Under the pieces are notes generated by a model. The model made no database searches, was not told the DNA's origin, and worked only from the letters and a program-made list of their open reading frames with translations. The translations under genes were made by a program, and so were the position numbers. A stretch of DNA of 64,000 nucleotides from Psychrobacter sp. P11G3 (lineage in GTDB: Bacteria > Pseudomonadota > Gammaproteobacteria > Pseudomonadales > Moraxellaceae), in contig NZ_CM003596.1 of the NCBI RefSeq assembly GCF_001435845.1, positions 1,240,001 through 1,304,000 on the forward strand, in the 5' to 3' direction. Positions 1 through 8,455 of the stretch are shown here, one piece after another. The first letter of the stretch is position 1. Each line of letters opens with the position of its first letter.

Positions 1-343
1 CTTTGGAGCCCGCATAAAGTGCGAGCAAGGACGATATAAGCAAGCTGAAAGTCAGGGCAGACGTAGTCGTAGAAACCAACTCGCTCAGACGGGAGTTGAG
101 TACTTCATATACTGTATCAGGTATAAATTGACTCAAAAGCGCGATTTGTTCTTGCATCTCGGCAGGAGAAAACGCAAGACCATAAAGCAGTACAAACACA
201 GCCATCACTGGAAAAATTGATAAGAATCCAAAGAAACCTACGCTTGCGCAATGCGCCCAAACGTTAGAATTATTGGCAATACGCCACGTTTCTAGTAACG
301 TCTGTAGCCAGTTTTTTATCGATTTAGAGGTCAATTTTTTCAT
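1..343 (-). CDS. YihY/BrkB family inner membrane protein (N-terminal fragment, cut by window edge)
   Basis: Only the first 114 residues are inside the window; the gene continues past the left edge. The translation starts MKKLTSKSIKNWLQ, then an amphipathic stretch and a hydrophobic helix around residues 33-55 (VGFFGFLSIFPVMAVFVLLY). A second hydrophobic segment runs into the edge (LLISSLLALYAG). The pattern 'A..SVGFFGFLSIFPVMAV' is the family's conserved first membrane segment. YihY/BrkB proteins are multi-pass inner membrane proteins once annotated as RNase BN; their biochemical role is not settled. The gene lies 102 bases downstream of the TolC-like gene on the same strand and could share its transcript. 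The ATG has no strong Shine-Dalgarno sequence, so the exact start is uncertain. Confidence 0.75.
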   Translation of the reverse strand, partial: MKKLTSKSIKNWLQTLLETWRIANNSNVWAHCASVGFFGFLSIFPVMAVFVLLYGLAFSPAEMQEQIALLSQFIPDTVYEVLNSRLSELVSTTTSALTFSLLISSLLALYAGSK

Positions 344-445
344 AAAAGCAGCTGTTCGTAATAGGGTTGGTAATAGTATTTTCGATATCGGCTTTATGGT
401 AATACAAAGCGTTTATCAGCACGACTTATGGTTTCTCATATCACA

Positions 446-2104
446 TCATTGCTCAGTATATAAAGTAGGCAATTGAATGTCAGCGGCATTGAGATAAGCA
501 TTAAAAGCAAGTGGCGTACCACAGCTTTGCATAAGGGCAGCCAGTGACTGTACATAGTCATTAGCAGCCTGTGCTTGCTCGGTGCGTGCCTTCAGCGATT
601 GCGTTTGTGCTTGCACTACGTCAACGGTGGTATTTACACCTTCTTGTAATCCTAAGCGTCGTAGTCGTAATACTTCTGCTGCCAAATCAACATTGCTTTG
701 CAATGCCTGATAGCGTGATTGAGCATTATTGACATCGTGCCAATTTTTTTCTACCAGTAGCAATAAATTGTCACTGACTTCAATCTCAGAGAGATCGGCC
801 TGACGAATTTTGGCATTACTGGATGCTAATGATGCGGTTTTATCGAGTCCGCCCCATAGCTTCCAACTGGCAGATATACCAGCGACCCAGCTTGGATCTT
901 TCTCCACCTGACCATAACCGTATAGCAATACCGTAGGCTTGTAGCCCGTATCTGATAGCGCATGTAACTGCTGAGCCTGTGCCCGCTTGGCTGCGACTTT
1001 TTGCAGTCCAGGATGGTTGTTTAGTGCCAAGTCCTGAAAGTAGCTCACATCTGGTAGAGGGCGACTAGAGACAAACAACGGTGTGGTTGGCTTGATGCGA
1101 TAGTCGGTACGTAGTAGACGCTGTAGCGCAATCATAGCTAGGCGCGCGTCATTATTGGCATTGACGGATTCACTTTTGGCATCCGCAAGCGCAGACTGTG
1201 CTTCTAGTCTATCGACACGTGAGATAAAACCTTCTTCAAACAGACGCTCGGCCATATGGTCGGTCTGCTGTAATGTATCATAAGCGTCTTCTCGTAAGTA
1301 AGCGGCGATAATCGCTAACTGTGCCTTAAAATAACGCTCAATTAACGTATTATAAAGCTCATTTTTATCCAGTACACTATCAGCTATCGCTTCTTGCGTA
1401 CGTGCATCCGAGGCACCAGTCAATGCGTCTGTACGTCCAGCAGTATAAATAGGCCAAACGACTCCAAGTCCTGCACCCGACGTAGAGCCTGAGCGCTTGA
1501 GGTTATAGGAGTCGGGAATACGCTCACCGACCAGCTCACCAAAGTCTGGTAGGTCTGCTGTCGGAGGGACTATGTTATCTACCCCGTTGTTTACTTCGTT
1601 GACGATACCGCTTCTGAGAGAAGATAAATCTATATCCTCATCTAAATGATAGGCACTGGCAGATACTCGAGCAAATACGAGCGGATTTTCGATGGTTCTG
1701 AGCGCGTCAGTTTGGTATTCGCTAGCAGCAATCGCTGCTTGATTGGCAGCAATTTTAGGTGATACTTGTACCAGAAGCTTCTGCGCTTGCTCTAAGCTCA
1801 AAAAGCTTGAGACGTCTAGTGCGTAGCTGTTATCGACTGCTTTATGTGTAATAGGGTCCACAAGCGTAGACAGTGCCTGCGATTTAGCCTTATTAGGGTT
1901 TGGTACTGTAAGAAAAGGCGCGACAGCTGGTTTATCATTCTCAGTTGGACTATCAGCATCTATGATTTGTGTCACAGCCACTGGTGTAACATCATCTGAC
2001 GCTTCTATACTGTCAGCGTCAGTGCTCGCGTAAGTCATGACAGGCACGCTCATGACTGCAACTGTCATCATAGCAGTCGGTAGCGCTGATAAAATGAATT
2101 TCAT
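446..2104 (-). CDS. TolC family outer membrane efflux protein
   Basis: The 552-residue product has a signal peptide (hydrophobic to about residue 26, cleavage near VMTYA-S). It then carries the two outer-membrane-efflux-protein repeats typical of TolC/OEP proteins, with long coiled-coil-like helices (residues about 235-330 and 410-530). Such proteins form trimeric channels across outer membrane and periplasm, used by tripartite pumps and type I secretion. The first about 90 residues after the signal are acidic and low in complexity, longer than usual for the family. No membrane fusion or inner membrane pump gene lies next to it, so its partner is unknown. A near-copy of its last 21 bases lies upstream of the gene (2169-2189). 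The length fits a full-length protein. Confidence 0.85.
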   Translation of the reverse strand: MKFILSALPTAMMTVAVMSVPVMTYASTDADSIEASDDVTPVAVTQIIDADSPTENDKPAVAPFLTVPNPNKAKSQALSTLVDPITHKAVDNSYALDVSSFLSLEQAQKLLVQVSPKIAANQAAIAASEYQTDALRTIENPLVFARVSASAYHLDEDIDLSSLRSGIVNEVNNGVDNIVPPTADLPDFGELVGERIPDSYNLKRSGSTSGAGLGVVWPIYTAGRTDALTGASDARTQEAIADSVLDKNELYNTLIERYFKAQLAIIAAYLREDAYDTLQQTDHMAERLFEEGFISRVDRLEAQSALADAKSESVNANNDARLAMIALQRLLRTDYRIKPTTPLFVSSRPLPDVSYFQDLALNNHPGLQKVAAKRAQAQQLHALSDTGYKPTVLLYGYGQVEKDPSWVAGISASWKLWGGLDKTASLASSNAKIRQADLSEIEVSDNLLLLVEKNWHDVNNAQSRYQALQSNVDLAAEVLRLRRLGLQEGVNTTVDVVQAQTQSLKARTEQAQAANDYVQSLAALMQSCGTPLAFNAYLNAADIQLPTLYTEQ

Positions 2105-2168
2105 AAGTCACATAAGCCATTAATTAGAATGTAAGGTATTATAAAATAAGGAACAGCACCGATAGGTT

Positions 2169-2222
2169 TCATTGCTCAGGATATAAAGTTGCTGAGCTCA
2201 GGACATATAAAGTTGCTGAACT
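2169..2222 (-). pseudogene. Relic of a tolC-like 3' end, partly duplicated in tandem
   Basis: Read on the minus strand this segment encodes SATLYVLSSATLYPEQ and a stop. The intact tolC gene ends PTLYTEQ-stop. At nucleotide level the last 21 bases of tolC (446-466) match 2169-2189 at 20 of 21 positions, and the AACTTTATAT core is repeated once more about 24 bases further upstream. The simplest reading is debris from a tandem duplication or recombination of a tolC-like gene; nothing else of such a gene is recognisable. Chance similarity is possible but unlikely given the shared stop codon and frame. Confidence 0.45.
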
Positions 2223-2507
2223 ATTATAGACTATTTGCTAGCTAGCGAAAGAATGATGCTTAAATAAATCATTCATATTCTAATATAAAAATACGTCTAT
2301 ATTAAAAGTGCTAACAAGCGGTCATTCGTCATAAGAGGTACACTGTAGAGCCACAATGGTGACGGGTCAATGCTCAGTATTTTGCCGTTTTCTATTGTGC
2401 GACCAGTAGCGGTATGATAGAGGATTGATTTAATTTTTAAATATCTGTTTATAAGTAACAACATAGCCAACAAGACGTTTTCAATTCAAGCAATTTATTT
2501 TTAAATA

Positions 2508-2655
2508 GATTTTGTGATGGTGTGTCAAAAAGTATGCTGATTAAAATTTGAACAATTTTTGAAGCCTTGAAAGCCCTATAGAATCAGAGAACTTAGCATA
2601 GATTTCGTATTGACTTTTATCGCCAGCATACTTTTTAGAACACCACCGATTTTGT
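2508..2655. mobile_element. Putative MITE: 132-bp element with about 24-bp imperfect terminal inverted repeats and 8-bp target duplication
   Basis: The octamer GATTTTGT occurs at 2508-2515 and again at 2648-2655. The 132 bases between them begin GATGGTGTGTCAAAAAGTAT and end with the imperfect reverse complement; 20 of the first 24 positions pair (GGTGGTGTTCTAAAAAGTAT on the other strand). There is no room for a transposase. Terminal inverted repeats immediately inside a perfect 8-bp direct repeat are the hallmark of a miniature inverted-repeat transposable element moved by a transposase elsewhere. I do not assign an IS family. It lies upstream of glpK and may affect its promoter. Confidence 0.65.
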
Positions 2656-2810
2656 TTTTAATTTTATTGTTAAAGCATTTAGGCAGTAATTAACGAATAG
2701 AAAGCGCTCAATAAGCATCAGTCAATCAATAGCAATTAATAAGTAGCAGTCAATGAATAGTCGCTAAATGGCTATCAAATAGAATAAATAACATCAGTAG
2801 AGGGTGAGTC

Positions 2811-4421
2811 ATGGCAGGATATATTTTAGCGTTGGATCAAGGGACCACATCGAGTCGAGCGATATTGTACGATGATCATGCGCGTCCTATCAAAATGGTA
2901 CAACAGCCAACGACGCTGCAAACACCAAGAGCTGGATTCGTTGAACAAGATGCACAGCAGATCTGGCAAACTCAGATTAGCTGTGCACATGATGTTATTA
3001 ATCGGGCAGGGTTGCTTGCCACTGACGTTACCAGTATCGCGATTACCAATCAGCGTGAGTCGATTGTGATGTGGGATAAGCAAACTGGCAAGCCACTGGC
3101 TCCTGCCATCATTTGGCAAGACAGGCGTACCGCAAATTACTGTAAGACGCTTGCTGCTGAAAGCGCTACCAATAGCATGAATGACCCTGTGCATCAGAGC
3201 ATTGATAGCGTCAATATGGCACATGAAGTACAGCGTATTACAGGTCTGCGTTTAGATCCGTATTTTAGTGCCAGTAAGATTGCTTGGTTACTCGAAAACA
3301 ACTCGAAGCTGAGTGTACGAGCCAGCAGAGGTGAGATAGCGGTCGGCACGATTGATAGTTGGCTGATTTATAAGCTCACAGGCGGTGAACATGTCATTGA
3401 TGTGACCAATGCTTCTCGTACATTGTTATTCGATATCCATAAGCTGGCATGGTCAGAGACACTTTGTGACCGTTTTGCTATACCTATGCATATATTGCCT
3501 AAAGTACTACCGTCCGACGGCGATTTTGGCAAAACCAAAAAAGGCCTGTTTGCAAAGCAAATACCCATTCAAGCAGTATTGGGTGATCAGCAAGCAGCGC
3601 TCTTTGGACAAGGTTGTCTTGATGCAGGCATGGCCAAAAACACTTATGGTACAGGCTGCTTTATGCTAATGAATATTGGCCAACAGCCAAAATTGAGTGA
3701 GCATAAGCTGCTAACCACCATCGCATGGCAACGTAAAACGTCACCAATTCGTCCGGACAATTTATCATTTGACCAAATCGTACAGTCAGGCAAACGCATG
3801 CTACAACCGCCCAAAAAGGAAGTCACTTATGCCCTAGAGGGCAGTGTCTTTATGGCAGGGGCTATCGTTCAATGGCTGCGTGATAATTTGGGTATGATTC
3901 AGCAGAGTAGTGACGTCGAAGACTTAGCCCGTCAAGTAAACAGTAGCGAAGATGTCGTTCTATTACCTGCTTTTACTGGATTGGGCGCGCCTTACTGGCG
4001 TTCGGATATTAGCGCTAGCATCACTGGTATGAGCCGTGGCACTACTAAGGCACATATTGCACGCGCTGCATTGGAGGCCGTTGCTTATCAAACCTATGAT
4101 GTGCTTATCGCTATGCAAAAGGACAGCCCTCATCCTTTGACTGAGCTGAGAGTAGATGGCGGCGCTGCAAATAACGATTTACTCATGCAGTTCCAAGCAG
4201 ATTTGTTAGGTGTTCCAGTATTACGTCCTAGAGATACAGAGATTACGGCAAAGGGCGCAGCACTCCTCGCAGGACTGAAAACTGGGCTATATGACGAATC
4301 GACCATGAAAGCTTCATGGCAGGTAGATCGCGTGTTTGAACCAAGTATGTCGACTGATACTCGTGAGCGACATCTTGTTAAATGGCAACAGGCTATCAAA
4401 AGGTCCCTGATGCCGTTATAA
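2811..4421 (+). CDS. glpK: Glycerol kinase
   Basis: GlpK phosphorylates glycerol to sn-glycerol 3-phosphate with ATP in the cytoplasm. The 536-residue product opens with the FGGY phosphate-binding motif LDQGTTSSRAI (residues 7-17). It has WQDRRT, the GDQQAALFGQ motif and the C-terminal RVDGGAANNDLLMQFQAD signature. The usual length is about 500 residues; the surplus is an insertion at about residues 304-335, just before YALEGSVFMAGA, rich in polar and basic residues (QRKTSPIRPDN). No glpF, glpD or glpR lies nearby, so the kinase is uncoupled from the rest of glycerol metabolism here. The ATG follows an AGAGGGTGAG ribosome binding site. Function is confident; whether the insertion alters allosteric control is unknown. 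Confidence 0.95.
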   Translation: MAGYILALDQGTTSSRAILYDDHARPIKMVQQPTTLQTPRAGFVEQDAQQIWQTQISCAHDVINRAGLLATDVTSIAITNQRESIVMWDKQTGKPLAPAIIWQDRRTANYCKTLAAESATNSMNDPVHQSIDSVNMAHEVQRITGLRLDPYFSASKIAWLLENNSKLSVRASRGEIAVGTIDSWLIYKLTGGEHVIDVTNASRTLLFDIHKLAWSETLCDRFAIPMHILPKVLPSDGDFGKTKKGLFAKQIPIQAVLGDQQAALFGQGCLDAGMAKNTYGTGCFMLMNIGQQPKLSEHKLLTTIAWQRKTSPIRPDNLSFDQIVQSGKRMLQPPKKEVTYALEGSVFMAGAIVQWLRDNLGMIQQSSDVEDLARQVNSSEDVVLLPAFTGLGAPYWRSDISASITGMSRGTTKAHIARAALEAVAYQTYDVLIAMQKDSPHPLTELRVDGGAANNDLLMQFQADLLGVPVLRPRDTEITAKGAALLAGLKTGLYDESTMKASWQVDRVFEPSMSTDTRERHLVKWQQAIKRSLMPL

Positions 4422-4675
4422 GATTGATTTACTTAGTAAATTTATTGTGATCGTACATTTATAATTACTCAAAGTATGAGGCTGCCGTACACAAGTGTGA
4501 TAAAGATACAGGCTGTAACGCAAGATAATCGCAATACGGACACAGTTTACAAAATCTGCCTATCTGTCTTTACCTATAAATTTTTATACTTCAATTGGAT
4601 TTAGTAAGACCGCTAGTTTTTAGCAGATAAATAATTCAATAAATAATAAATAATAAATAATTTAAGGACAATACT

Positions 4676-5188
4676 ATGAGTAACCATGATGCTATCGATC
4701 GCAGTGAAGTAAAACATATGTCAAAAGAGACAAAAGAAGATTTAAACGCAGACATCATTACCGGTGAGCCAGGCTCGCATCCAGTAGGTACAGGTATCGG
4801 CGGTGTAGGCGGCGCAGCAGCAGGTGCAGCTATCGGCACAATGGCAGGCCCATTAGGTACGCTAATTGGTGGTGCTATTGGTGCTATCGTTGGTGGCGGT
4901 GCAGGTCACGCAGCAGCAGAAGCCATTGACCCAACTCACGAAGAAGCGTACTGGCGTGCAGAGTATGCAAACGCCGATTACCATAGAGAAGAATACGATT
5001 TCGACCGTGATTTGCATCCAGCATATGCAGTTGGTTATGCGAACCGTGCTCGTTATCCAGTAGATGCTCGTTTTGAAGATCATGAAGCAGATTTAGAGCG
5101 TTCATGGCACGAAGTAAAAGGTGAGTCTCGTATGGAATGGAACGAAGCGCGTCAAGCATCACGTGATGCATGGAACCGCGTATCATAA
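4676..5188 (+). CDS. Glycine-zipper domain protein of unknown function
   Basis: The 170-residue product has no signal peptide. Residues about 38-78 form a glycine zipper (repeated GxxxG/AxxxG, for example GTGIGGVGGAAAGAAIG and GGAIGAIVGGGAGHAAAEA), a pattern that usually packs membrane-inserted or oligomerising helices. The rest is hydrophilic, acidic and aromatic (EEAYWRAEYANADYHREEYD), ending in a charged helical tail. Similar glycine-zipper proteins are often stress-induced, but that is inference. It stands alone: an AAGGA ribosome binding site 7 bases before the ATG, an AT-rich leader (AAATAAT repeats, about 4630-4662) and a terminator further downstream. No function is assigned. Confidence 0.75.
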   Translation: MSNHDAIDRSEVKHMSKETKEDLNADIITGEPGSHPVGTGIGGVGGAAAGAAIGTMAGPLGTLIGGAIGAIVGGGAGHAAAEAIDPTHEEAYWRAEYANADYHREEYDFDRDLHPAYAVGYANRARYPVDARFEDHEADLERSWHEVKGESRMEWNEARQASRDAWNRVS

Positions 5189-5346
5189 GAGAGTTTAAGT
5201 AACTAATAAGACGTTTAGGCAAACGGCTCGGCAATCAATGCATTTAGTAATTAGCTAATGTCAGAGATTGCTATACCATTACTTAAAATAGATTAATTGT
5301 ATGCCTAATTCTATTAGTAAATCTATTTATTAATATTTATGCTATT

Positions 5347-5381
5347 TTAAAACTTCCAAGGTTTAACTTTGGGAGTTTTTT
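5347..5381 (+). terminator. Intrinsic terminator downstream of the glycine-zipper gene
   Basis: AAAACTTCCAAGG pairs with CTTTGGGAGTTTT across a TTTAA loop, with some G-U pairs, and is followed by a run of T. It ends the glycine-zipper transcript and precedes the next gene by about 70 bases. Confidence 0.7.
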
Positions 5382-5454
5382 TAGGCATAAAATTTGCAGC
5401 GTATACACATACGTGAATATTATGTACTATAATAATGAGAGCGATGGGGAATAT

Positions 5455-6477
5455 ATGAGTAATAACACTGAAGGCAATAAACAGTTTTATATCGCAACGG
5501 CAAACTTGCTGAACTTTGCGAACCCTAATCGAACTTATTATGAAAATGCGCCAGCTTATAACGATAAAACCTATGAACATAAGCTGCGAGGTCTTACAGA
5601 TTTATTGGCTAAAGCGCATGCTGACATTATCGCAGTACAAGAGGTTTGGGATAGTGATGCATTAGAGGCGCTGGCTGTTTCACTAGGTTTCAAGCCCGAA
5701 CATGCGGTCATTCCACTTGCCAGTAACGATAGCGCGAGTATATACACCAAAGGCATGGGTGCACAGAATACACCTGCTGTCGGTATTATCAGCCGATTTG
5801 AGCAGTTAGAAACCAGTTTGCTAAAAGGTATAGCACCAAAAGCCATTATTGATGTACCTGATATTGGTCCTTATCAACGCTTCAACCGTCCTCCATTAGT
5901 ATTACGTGTTGACGCGTACGGGCAGCCCATTACAATTATTACAGCGCACCTAAAAAGCAAACGTGCTTTTTTCTTACGTGACGAAAATGGTGACCTATTA
6001 GAAGACATGGACGATCCGAATATTCGAGTTCGCGCCAAGCTTCGTAGTTTATGTATGCGCGCGGCAGAAGCGGCCTCTATCCGTATGTCTATTATAGAGC
6101 GATTGCAACATACCCGTGAACCATTGATTCTATTGGGCGATATGAATGATGTCACAGGTAGCGTGACTACTCAGTTGATGACAGAAACTGGGGAGGTTAA
6201 TTATGATAAAAGTATGCGTGATGTCGCACTTTTTGATGCTGCTCGTATTCAAGCACGATATGGCTGGATGAAGGATGTTGCCTATACCCATATATATCAA
6301 GGCATGCCAGAAGTTATCGACCAGTTATTTGTCTCAGAAGAGTTTTTGTCTGATAGTAAGTTTTCGCTCGGTTATGTTGAACGGGTCGATTATTTTAATG
6401 ATCATTTGAAGTGGGACTATGCCGATAGAGTCACTGATCATGGTATTATAAGGGCGAAAATAAAACTCAATGATTAA
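5455..6477 (+). CDS. Endonuclease/exonuclease/phosphatase-fold hydrolase
   Basis: The 340-residue product carries the EEP-fold (DNase I-like) motifs in order: an N-terminal ATANLLNFA with the metal-binding Asn, QEVWD (metal-binding Glu), TAHLKSK (catalytic His region), LLGDMND (Asp/Asn pair) and a C-terminal DHGIIRAKI (general-base Asp-His). Such enzymes are Mg-dependent phosphodiesterases or phosphatases acting on nucleic acids or phospholipids; the substrate cannot be told from sequence. No signal peptide is visible. A longer frame opens with GTG at 5413, but the ATG at 5455 has a GGGGA ribosome binding site just upstream and is preferred. It is monocistronic and followed by an unrelated TetR gene. 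Confidence 0.85.
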   Translation: MSNNTEGNKQFYIATANLLNFANPNRTYYENAPAYNDKTYEHKLRGLTDLLAKAHADIIAVQEVWDSDALEALAVSLGFKPEHAVIPLASNDSASIYTKGMGAQNTPAVGIISRFEQLETSLLKGIAPKAIIDVPDIGPYQRFNRPPLVLRVDAYGQPITIITAHLKSKRAFFLRDENGDLLEDMDDPNIRVRAKLRSLCMRAAEAASIRMSIIERLQHTREPLILLGDMNDVTGSVTTQLMTETGEVNYDKSMRDVALFDAARIQARYGWMKDVAYTHIYQGMPEVIDQLFVSEEFLSDSKFSLGYVERVDYFNDHLKWDYADRVTDHGIIRAKIKLND

Positions 6478-6714
6478 CTTTATAAAATTAGACGGTTAGC
6501 TCTATTAAATTGCTGATCGTAGTATTATTTTTCAACCTATTCATGTCCCTTGCTTGATAATGTGCAAGCGTTTATGATGCCTCTGCATTGAATATAGTAG
6601 TGACCATATAGGCTTTATATTTTAGCCAACAGGCAACTATCCTTGATTTGAGGATAATTACTATTCGATGAAGATTATATTTATAAAATAGGGCGTAACA
6701 TTAAGAGATTTACA

Positions 6715-7407
6715 ATGAGTGATAACAAAGACGAAAAGATCGAAGATGTGTTGGTAGATTCGGAATTGGCAAAGAAGCTTGTACCTAATAAGTTTAAGTT
6801 TACTAGCCAGCAAGGTCGTGCACGTCGTCAAAAACTATTGGCTGGTGCCAAAAAGTTGAGCGAAACACATGCTATTAACGATATTACGTTAGCGGCTGTG
6901 TGTGAAGAAGCGGGCATACCAAGAGCTTCTGCTTACCATTTCTTCCCTAATATTGAAGCAATATTTTTAGCATTGCGTTTTTTGAATGCGATTGAAATAT
7001 TAGAGATGGTAGAGACGGTTGATATTGGCAACTATGACAGATGGCAAGGGTATTTAACGGCGCTTATCGATCGTTGTATTACGATATTCCATAATGATGA
7101 GACCAAAGCCAAGCTTATCTATGACACCAATACACCCGATTTTGAAGGTGACAGTTTTGGTGAAGATATGGATCATCAAATTGTTGATCTGGTCTATAAG
7201 CGTTTGTCAGAGCGTTATGAGATGCCAAACTTCCATGATATCCAAGATACCTTGTTGATTGCTTATAGCATCGTAAATGCTATCTTTACGTTGTCTTATC
7301 GCCGTCATCAGAGTATTACTGAAGAGTATATCCAAGAAGCAAATACAGCATTTATTGCTTATTTACGTTGTTACCTACCAGAAAAGTTGCCACGTAAAAA
7401 CCGATAA
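6715..7407 (+). CDS. TetR/AcrR family transcriptional regulator
   Basis: The 230-residue protein has a TetR-type helix-turn-helix at about residues 36-84: RRQKLLAGAKKLSETHAINDITLAAV, then CEEAGIPRASAYHFFPNIEAIF, with the characteristic (S/A)-x-Y-x-(H/Y)-F-x recognition helix. The remainder is an all-helical ligand-binding domain with no identifiable ligand. It has an unusually long N-terminal tail (about 30 residues, charged). It lies alone between the EEP gene and a convergent terminator, so its target operon is not obvious; the EEP gene upstream is one candidate. An AAGAGA ribosome binding site precedes the ATG. Confidence 0.88.
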   Translation: MSDNKDEKIEDVLVDSELAKKLVPNKFKFTSQQGRARRQKLLAGAKKLSETHAINDITLAAVCEEAGIPRASAYHFFPNIEAIFLALRFLNAIEILEMVETVDIGNYDRWQGYLTALIDRCITIFHNDETKAKLIYDTNTPDFEGDSFGEDMDHQIVDLVYKRLSERYEMPNFHDIQDTLLIAYSIVNAIFTLSYRRHQSITEEYIQEANTAFIAYLRCYLPEKLPRKNR

Positions 7408-7426
7408 TTGAGCTTACTTTAAACAT

Positions 7427-7455
7427 AAAAAAGCCGACAAATATGTCGGCTTTTT
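7427..7455. terminator. Bidirectional intrinsic terminator between convergent genes
   Basis: AAGCCGACA and TGTCGGCTT form a GC-rich stem around a short AAATA loop, flanked by A-run and T-run on either side. It can therefore terminate both the TetR gene (plus) and the DUF11 cluster's last gene (minus). Confidence 0.9.
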
Positions 7456-7523
7456 CGCGTCTAATTTTTAGTATAAGATTTGAAGTAATAGAAAGTCATA
7501 TTCTTAATAAAACAGCAATTATT

Positions 7524-8300
7524 CTAACGGTTAGATGTCAAATCTTGTCCACGGCAAGTATCATCGCTCGCGTCTAAAGGCGAGTACTGCTTATGATAAC
7601 TGACTATTGACTTCTCTAGCGCTACATTGGTCTGTGAGTTATTAGTATTGACGTAAGCTTCGCGAGCTTGTTCAAGCCAGCGATCAGCCATGCGAAAATG
7701 CATACCAGATTCGCGCCAGCCTCGTGCGCATTGATTGGTCGCAGCCCAAATCAAAGCCACTTCACTAAATGCTATCTCACGTGGTGCTGACGCTATGCCA
7801 TCACCGTCTTTAAGCGCGCTTAAAGTTGCCCATAGATCAGGACGCATCAAGGCAGAGGTAGACGGAATATCTTGATGCAGGCCCAAGTCTTGTACCGTGT
7901 CATTATCTAGCGCTTGCAATATAGGCTCTGCCATTTCTAACGCAACTTGACCTGCGGATGAGCGGCTATTCATACTGTCTTGATGAATGGCATAGTTCAA
8001 CCACGCTTGCGCTTTATAAGCGAAATACTGTTGAGCTGCTGTCTTGCCTTTTTGCTGATAAGGTTTTAATTGCGTGACCATACAATTTAATAGGCGTTGT
8101 TGTTCGCTTTGATATCTATAAGAGCGTGCTTGAGTCTGACTATCATCACGGCAGTATTTAGCCATGCTAGTTGAGTTAGCCACTTGGATAGTCTCACTCT
8201 TAGCTAAAGCTGGCTGCATAAAGGTTAACGAGAATAAAGCTGATAGTGTAACGTATACTGAGCGCTTGAAAGGTGCTGCTTTGATGGCTGAATCAAACAT
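7524..8300 (-). CDS. Exported protein of unknown function at the end of the DUF11 surface cluster
   Basis: The 258-residue product has a signal peptide (basic KRSVYVTLSALFSLTF core, cleavage near PALA-K). The mature protein is helical and hydrophilic, with four Cys (in KYCRDD, LLNCMV, NQCARG and DTCRG) that could form two periplasmic disulfides. I do not recognise a named family. It is the last gene of the minus-strand surface-protein cluster, 155 bases after the giant DUF11 protein, with inverted repeats in that gap. ACCTTA-ACA-TAAGGT just before the start could mask its AAGG ribosome binding site. A periplasmic accessory role for the cluster is an inference from position only. Confidence 0.75.
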   Translation of the reverse strand: MFDSAIKAAPFKRSVYVTLSALFSLTFMQPALAKSETIQVANSTSMAKYCRDDSQTQARSYRYQSEQQRLLNCMVTQLKPYQQKGKTAAQQYFAYKAQAWLNYAIHQDSMNSRSSAGQVALEMAEPILQALDNDTVQDLGLHQDIPSTSALMRPDLWATLSALKDGDGIASAPREIAFSEVALIWAATNQCARGWRESGMHFRMADRWLEQAREAYVNTNNSQTNVALEKSIVSYHKQYSPLDASDDTCRGQDLTSNR

Positions 8301-8376
8301 GGTGTAAACCTTATGTTAAGGTAATAAACGTTGGTATTATTTACCATTACTAGGGCTGACCTAATTGTTTATTGAA

Positions 8377-8441
8377 TGACAAAATAATTTGTCATAAGAC
8401 AATCATGATACTGTCATAAGGTTGTACTTACGACAGTATCA
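8377..8441 (-). terminator. Inverted repeats after the giant DUF11 gene (possible terminator or processing hairpin)
   Basis: TGATACTGTC(A)TAAG at 8406 pairs with CTTA(C)GACAGTATCA ending at 8441, a 15-bp stem with one mismatch and a 6-base loop. A second repeat, TGACAAA-ATAA-TTTGTCA, lies at 8377-8394. No long T-run follows on the minus strand, so this may be a partial terminator or mRNA-stabilising hairpin rather than a full stop. Confidence 0.5.
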
Positions 8442-8455
8442 TTAGTATCAAACAA

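Larger units (their letters stand above)
2105..2810. other. Long intergenic region between divergent tolC and glpK
   Basis: These 706 bases hold no convincing coding region. They contain the tolC-end relic (2169-2222) and the MITE-like element (2508-2655). Close to glpK are AT-rich, partly repetitive motifs (AATAGC/AATCAATAGC-like repeats, about 2690-2760). The glpK ribosome binding site (AGAGGGTGAG) is at about 2799-2808. Both divergent genes must have promoters here; I cannot place them with confidence. Confidence 0.6.

Noticed and set aside
4626..4662. AATAAT repeats before the glycine-zipper gene as a simple-sequence contingency locus
   Set aside because: Units are irregular and lie in an AT-rich leader outside the coding frame; no evidence for phase variation.
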